From the NCBI GenBank assembly GCA_002167265.1, contig NHDJ01000060.1, positions 1,684 to 18,431 on the forward strand: a DNA stretch of 16,748 nucleotides. Direction: 5' to 3'. Origin of the DNA: Verrucomicrobia bacterium TMED56. Lineage in GTDB: Bacteria > Verrucomicrobiota > Verrucomicrobiia > Opitutales > Seribacteraceae. Of the stretch, positions 14,601 through 16,748 are shown in pieces. The position numbers and the translations under genes were made by a program. The notes under the pieces were generated by a model, which was not told the DNA's origin, made no database searches, and saw nothing but the letters and a program-made list of their open reading frames with translations. The first letter of the stretch is position 1. Every line of letters starts with the position of its first letter.

Positions 14601-16748
14601 AAAATAACTGGACCTTGGCTGCCTGGGTGAAAAATATCCTTCCTCCTCTCAACAATTTGCGGTCAACTCTTTATCGAGGAGAGGGTTTGCAGGGGGGGCG
14701 GGACTATGACAGATATTTAGTCATTCGTGGAAGCGACCGGATGCTCAGTTTTTTCGATGGAGATGATGGTAACGGGAATAATCGGTACAGGTCCACGGGT
14801 TTCGAAATCAACCCGGTAAATCTTTCGGGTTGGCAACACTTTACGGTTTCCTCGTCGGGAAGCAGGACAAATTTCTACCTGAATGGTAAATTTGTAGGTG
14901 ATGCGGACAGGAGGGAGCAAAGCGATGTGATGTTTGTGAACAATTCTAGTGACAATGAATTGTTCGCCGAGTACTTGGATGATGTTAGAATTTATGGGGT
15001 CAGCCTGACTTTTTCTGAGATTGCTGAAATTTACGGCGGCGGATTTGGTGATCAATTTCCATCCGTTATTTTAGAGCATAATGCGACCCGTAATTCTGAT
15101 CCGCGTACGATCGGCTTATTGATTGGCAAGGACGGCAGTCCGGTTGCTTTAAATGGGTTCGACGGGTCCGATTGGAGACTGCAGGGGGGATCTGTTACCA
15201 TGGTTGAGATTACAGATGGCAACTATTCTTTAACACTTGATCTCAATGATTCCTTCCGAGGGAGTACCCTTTATCTCGATGGAAATGTTTCGATTGATAA
15301 CGATGGAAAACCAAATGAGGCTTACCGGGAGGAACTATTTTTAAACGAGTTAGTCTATGATGAATCCCATTTGCTCAGTCGGTGGGCATTCGACGATGCC
15401 AATGGTTCACGCATTCGGGATCTTGGTCTCGCTCGAAATGATGGCTTTTTAGTTGGGGATACCACGATTTCATCTGGAAAGTTTGGGAATTCAATATCAA
15501 TGGACGGAAGTGGGGATTATATGAATGTACCAAGATTTTCCGGAGTTCATGAAGAGGGTAATTTCACCATTTCCGCATGGGTGTATCCAACGAATTTGGG
15601 GTATAACAGTGATGTCCAGGATGCAGCTGTATTTGGAACGGATGGAAATAACGCGGACACCGTTTTACTCTGGTATAATGTAAACGGTAGCTCCACAGCG
15701 AACCGTACCTTTACTTTTAATATTGGGACCGGTGGAATCGGACTGAATCGACTGGATGGACCAGATGGGTTGGTCTTACAGGACCGTTGGCAACATGTGG
15801 CAGCTGTAATGAGCGGTCAGGGCCGCAAGATCTATTACAACGGAGTCCTAGTTGCAGATTCGATTGGTTCTGACAATATCGTAAGTATCGAGGGAAATAA
15901 TATTCGAGTCGGTGCGTGGACTGGGAGTGGGGACATGGACTTTGAAGGATCCCTCGATGAGGTGAGATTTTACAACCGCTCGTTTAATGACCAAGATATT
16001 TTGATTCTTTACGGCCAGGGAAATGGCGATCTCGGATTGACTCCCGTTATTTCTCTTGAACACGAAAATTCAGCATCCATCATGAATGGCCGGGTTGAGT
16101 TTCATAAATTCGGCACTGCACAACCGGTAACAGGATCAGCATTGAATACGGGTGATTTTATTACAACAGGAGGTGTCCTCAATGGTTTGGTCCTAAATGG
16201 AAACGGGTATGATTTTAATTTCACCGCCCCCCCCCATCCCGCTAAAGTTGAGATTGGATTACCAGCGGGCGCACTTTCAACAGGTGCCACCCAATCCCAG
16301 GCAGTTTCACAAACATTTATCCAGTCGCCCAAGATCACCGCTGAGGAGAGTCTGGTTTTATGGTACACCTTTGATGAGCTTAACGCATCAATGGTGGTCG
16401 GGGATTTTTCCGGAAATGCTGCAAATGGAGTGGTGAACATGGGACAAATGGTTCCCGGAAAGTTTTCGAGTGCTTTGCAGCTCAATCCTGGGGAGTATTT
16501 GTCAGTGGATGCGGAACTATTGTCTTTGGCCCAGAGCTTCACTTTATCGATGTGGGCTAAGGTTTTGGATGACAGTTTTGGGGTTTTAGCCAGAAATGGA
16601 CAGTTTTCTTTGCAGTATCACGATGATAACACCATACGGGGATATGCGAGCACCAGTGATGGATGGGGAGAAGTAAAATCTCGACTGCCAAGTGGCAGGT
16701 GGGTGCATTATGTTGTTTCTTACGACGGATCCAATGTGAGGCTTTTTC
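8606..16748 (+). CDS. Giant secreted protein of alternating LamG and Big_12-like domains, 3'-truncated
   Basis: The frame from ATG 8606 stays open to the window end (2714 full codons plus one base); I translated it throughout. The N-terminus has basic residues (R4, R7, R11), then the hydrophobic stretch LRALFLVCSISLYG, fitting a type I signal peptide cleaved near residue 23; the cysteine context is not a lipobox. LamG domains: about 30-240, 347-1160 (interrupted), 1270-1493, 1597-1823, 1933-2150, 2254-2476 and 2581 onward (cut). Spacers of about 100-110 residues between them share 'NPI...L.F.K.G..V...DFN.SD..V..G.V' and 'V.V.LPAG', resembling Big_12. LamG hallmarks recur: WW.FDE, SAWV, W.HVA, Y.NG, LDDVRIY, YG.G.GD. 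In-frame TTG codons upstream (8558, 8570) lack a better ribosome site. No enzyme domain is visible. Extracellular adhesion or glycan binding is inferred. Confidence 0.95.
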   Translation, partial: MSFRSVRPFLRALFLVCSISLYGVVKEENLVVRWTFDEGNGSSASDVTGGGLDMLLSANAQWGTEDNDTAISKHSLNLMNGDSYARALAHSKLKASDSFSILMWFKSNGQPDAYSQMLSKKKDGYSSYFIQVEPDGKSLKTIVRSYGNYYDNGNFKFSLDKWHQLVMTFNGNTFNSFLDGTWVGTTDLTWQIDANDGELGVGGTADGSNLFKGWIDDLRIYDTALHKSEVFQSYGEGAGDFGADPVFLVDRATSTMPITATLSFWDSNQNPVQMSDLNVSDFRVSGATISNLQPLGLNYTFDLNASIRPQRVIVELPAGVCKDDDNISNAFGSVVVVYSDLVTKSEDLVGWWTFDDLNGSVVSDNSGAGSNAYLLGDSSLDATSPALGTKALLLDGDGDSAMVFGLKGNPGEIYRYDELELWWPLDGNYSDLSGNGRNATPTVNEANPWQDGRYGQAFTFTGNDHLEASNPLYRGITGTGGRTLSMWIKTTDKNWRTLAYWGNEVNGQRWWLRLYRNELQMHFRNSVRRTYTKNLIDGLWHHVAVVNPDGGNSRNTVRLYIDGAEADFYGQWGQTSISTGVNYSFRIGKRWNNGQRYVGAIDDVRLYSAGFSEFEIQNLVQEGSGLPVDMGEESYTLSVWAKPKKLSPVMDYKFAIGWYEGNGNNEYIQSRLLPGRVDVSEYNSMYVVNPSSLQQSNIFPDGLTERLFDGTFNDQQLNDTTGNPNQYDAGIDGRGFRFGAQIPTNNSIINRIADANFSVLTALPTESHSDSYILWEHGGTGTGAFVGFNNGFLRVRAGDGGANVMAPGSSSSSMALLDVSFSQLEEAGFTDGKLHDLRWEMIIGDGSTYPGSVRLWIDGVYMGESNTTGLNARLESSSWTGSDNGGFGRSYGTICAGESTNAWPYETGSSLLYHHGTGFMVNQSYVFEDKIFSGQVDFTGSIIDQKSGGLTGTDYIGGLWYGTLRIGNDTFMRSGENTFGTRSDDGSALWIDLDRDGDFSRTNADNLDEMVVNNLGSHGQRNRVGTAFLGYKSPILMRVGGKTNPGISAGTGGVSTAYHSTPVGENLAVGSDKLREAEWNHLALVVNRLDGEIRHFLNGKLVAADEFTEGTYGDFYVGDWYFGGIPGLNDFNGSIDDARIYSTALSDEDIFVLYNGGAGDMGIMGDLDAPHITQDNPISLSLSFSKVGNGVVVNGLQESDLNSSLVGGSVVPGSFVSNDGNQTFSFQVVPEVGALEVKMSLPGGAGTFGGEPTLAVNRVIGIVPDVLAKDEITNWWWFDEALGRVASDSVGTNDGQLLGGMKWSADAKENTAVNFAKPSQMISMGTVAPSFNKGRFQLSFWFKRKEEGFTWSTEQVSNVMLSLGDENGSRLQIGTKGQSVEVFMATGVRSQRVSLGSGVRTGEWHHLLLSYDENATDDYELRVFLDGELSGYTSELGGSLQVKPSDEWLLGAASKTSPQNGRFTGLIDDMRFYRSERAEEIARETYNNGQGDLALSVDVSYPVSTHDNPIQASLTFRKYGIDIPLSEFNASRISVLNGELVKFEGNGSKWFIEFNSTADPGRVTVNLLEGVGVDGTQQESNANSFVVGFARPLTRVESLTAWWDFDEGSGSKVTDYMNGFVGDFFSGDAGFSNVSFDSVNAKFGSALRFPKNAWVETNALSSNLGISGGNPRTISFWIYVESGQSGQPGPYGLGHMGCPNSTHRMWGFRDFWDGNYRRFRTQHWCWDPDVFVSEGMRDKWMHLAHIYTGSNVQVYVNGTIRRDWFKDDIDTGNTYPIQFGRWTNEDNKLDRTFQGLLDDFRVYDVGLAASDILKIYGNGAGDLQVIPTLDIPSVVDGSPVMGRLRFERNGQPIDVVDFNVTDDLTISNGSIDPSSLFNEGNGSYRFNFTLNQENTASQIEMAAGRVFDRYGEGNGVVSVSTRLMYRAVTRGQELLAWWPFDDDAIGSSDVVGKTSNARLAKIYDGANVTHFGKFGKGLHFDRTRSKGRMTIQGNGVNLQNNWTLAAWVKNILPPLNNLRSTLYRGEGLQGGRDYDRYLVIRGSDRMLSFFDGDDGNGNNRYRSTGFEINPVNLSGWQHFTVSSSGSRTNFYLNGKFVGDADRREQSDVMFVNNSSDNELFAEYLDDVRIYGVSLTFSEIAEIYGGGFGDQFPSVILEHNATRNSDPRTIGLLIGKDGSPVALNGFDGSDWRLQGGSVTMVEITDGNYSLTLDLNDSFRGSTLYLDGNVSIDNDGKPNEAYREELFLNELVYDESHLLSRWAFDDANGSRIRDLGLARNDGFLVGDTTISSGKFGNSISMDGSGDYMNVPRFSGVHEEGNFTISAWVYPTNLGYNSDVQDAAVFGTDGNNADTVLLWYNVNGSSTANRTFTFNIGTGGIGLNRLDGPDGLVLQDRWQHVAAVMSGQGRKIYYNGVLVADSIGSDNIVSIEGNNIRVGAWTGSGDMDFEGSLDEVRFYNRSFNDQDILILYGQGNGDLGLTPVISLEHENSASIMNGRVEFHKFGTAQPVTGSALNTGDFITTGGVLNGLVLNGNGYDFNFTAPPHPAKVEIGLPAGALSTGATQSQAVSQTFIQSPKITAEESLVLWYTFDELNASMVVGDFSGNAANGVVNMGQMVPGKFSSALQLNPGEYLSVDAELLSLAQSFTLSMWAKVLDDSFGVLARNGQFSLQYHDDNTIRGYASTSDGWGEVKSRLPSGRWVHYVVSYDGSNVRLF
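9341..9640 (+). other. Big_12-like spacer, first of six (gene 2)
   Basis: Residues about 246-345 contain MPITATLSFWDSNQNPVQ, MSDLNVSDFRVSGATISNL, NYTFDLNAS and RVIVELPAGVCKDDDN. The order of strands matches the bacterial Ig-like Big_12 type (f.e.V..f...D..v..G.vs.l...G..Y.f.......V.V.vpaG...D). Related spacers follow each LamG at residues about 1161-1269, 1494-1597, 1824-1932, 2151-2253 and 2477-2580. Family naming is from memory of the profile. Confidence 0.6.
9821..10480 (+). other. Insert A: complete LamG inside LamG2 (gene 2)
   Basis: The outer LamG2 starts normally (LVGWWTFDD at about 348-356, then ALLLDGDGDSAMVFG to 405). A second full LamG then begins: ELELWWPLDGNYSDLSGNG at 418, RYGQAFTFTGNDHLEA, RTLSMWIKT, LWHHVAVVN, LYIDGA, and YVGAIDDVRLYSAGFSEFEI up to about residue 625. 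After it, LPVDMGEESYTLSVWAKP (626-643) supplies the segment that normally follows 'DGDGD...' in a LamG. The insert is about 220 residues. Confidence 0.75.
10550..11695 (+). other. Insert B: PA14-C, LamG-like, PA14-N block inside LamG2 (gene 2)
   Basis: Residues about 649-1030 interrupt the outer LamG between SYTLSVWAKPKKLSP and SPILMRVGGKTNPG. The block starts with MDYKFAIGWYEGNGNNEYI...LLPGRVDVSEYNSMYVVNP, which resembles the C-terminal strands of PA14-like domains. It continues with a LamG-like domain (about 693-930: DGKLHDLRWEMI, VRLWIDGVYMGE, GGFGRSYGT). It ends with a PA14-like N-terminal part (about 940-1030: GLTGTDYIGGLWYGTLRI, SDDGSALWIDLDRDGDF, MVVNNLGSHGQRNRVGTAFLG). The outer LamG then finishes with WNHLALVVN, FLNGKLVAAD and FNGSIDDARIY. 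Confidence 0.6.
12413..16748 (+). repeat. Regular LamG plus Big_12-like modules (gene 2, modules 3 to 7)
   Basis: LamG domains begin at residues about 1270, 1597, 1933, 2254 and 2581, giving module lengths of 327, 336, 321 and 327 residues. Each starts with a W(W/Y).FDE-like strand and ends with G..DD.R.Y followed by YG.G.GDL-like residues. The last module is cut by the window end. Copies are divergent at both protein and DNA level, so the array is old and unlikely to be an assembly collapse. Confidence 0.85.
16227..16235 (+). repeat. Run of nine C bases inside gene 2
   Basis: The sequence ACC GCC CCC CCC CAT CCC encodes TAPPHP in the sixth Big_12-like spacer. It is the longest single-base run I found in the window. 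Adding one C brings a TAA at 16243-16245 into frame; losing one C shifts to a frame that stops at about 16434-16436. It could be a slipped-strand switch or simply an error-prone site. Confidence 0.9.

Noticed and set aside
14692..14698. Run of seven G bases in gene 2
   Set aside because: In-frame GGG GGG codons in LamG5; shorter than the C9 tract and within what chance allows in a glycine-rich gene.
16102..16542. 146-codon open frame on the - strand
   Set aside because: Opposite gene 2, with no family resemblance or ribosome site; gene 2's frame is continuous through it with clear domain motifs.
1..16748. CRISPR array, tRNA/rRNA, insertion sequence or prophage
   Set aside because: No evenly spaced direct repeats, no RNA-gene structure, no transposase motif and no terminal repeats were seen. 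The repetition present is at the protein-domain level.

Overview
The window holds two very large, co-directional protein genes on the + strand, separated by 280 bases of AT-rich intergenic DNA, and nothing else that I can support as a gene. Both genes are cut by the window edges: gene 1 (bases 1-8325) lacks its 5' end, and gene 2 (8606-16748) lacks its 3' end. Together they encode at least 5488 residues.

Both products are secreted-type, multidomain beta-sandwich proteins. They are built from LamG/concanavalin-A-like lectin folds and bacterial Ig-like (Big) domains. I see no catalytic domain, no transposase and no RNA gene. The best guess for organism is a marine Verrucomicrobiota bacterium of the Opitutae/Puniceicoccales type. 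The grounds are the recurring 'EGYLAHKWG' ConA family, Big strings with 'A.Q.GN..YN.A' signatures, and a C-terminus with a 'DSDGDGVSNLLE' calcium motif followed by a 'Y.VE.S.D...W' domain ending in 'F.RVRV'. This assignment rests on remembered family style, not on a search.

Gene 1, in order: end of a ConA domain, LamG, a putative-Ig (He_PIG) domain, a Big domain interrupted by a LamG, an MBG-type domain, a second Big domain interrupted by a LamG at the same loop, a third Big domain with a calcium-type motif in that loop, a ConA domain, five Big domains, another ConA domain, four Ig-like domains, then the calcium motif and C-terminal domain.

Gene 2 starts with a signal peptide and then alternates LamG with a different Ig-like spacer (Big_12-like), with a period of about 317-336 residues. 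The second LamG is the exception. It is interrupted twice, first by a complete LamG and then by a block in which a PA14-like domain appears in swapped order (C-terminal part, LamG-like domain, N-terminal part). The extra length of this module (about 600 residues) equals the sum of the two inserts.

The intergenic region carries a good sigma70-type promoter placed so that the transcript would begin at or next to the ATG of gene 2 (leaderless). It also has two weak terminator-like hairpins. Gene 2 contains a run of nine C bases in its coding sequence, where a one-base change would truncate the protein. The likely joint role is a cell-surface or secreted adhesive or glycan-binding layer, but no substrate can be read from the sequence.
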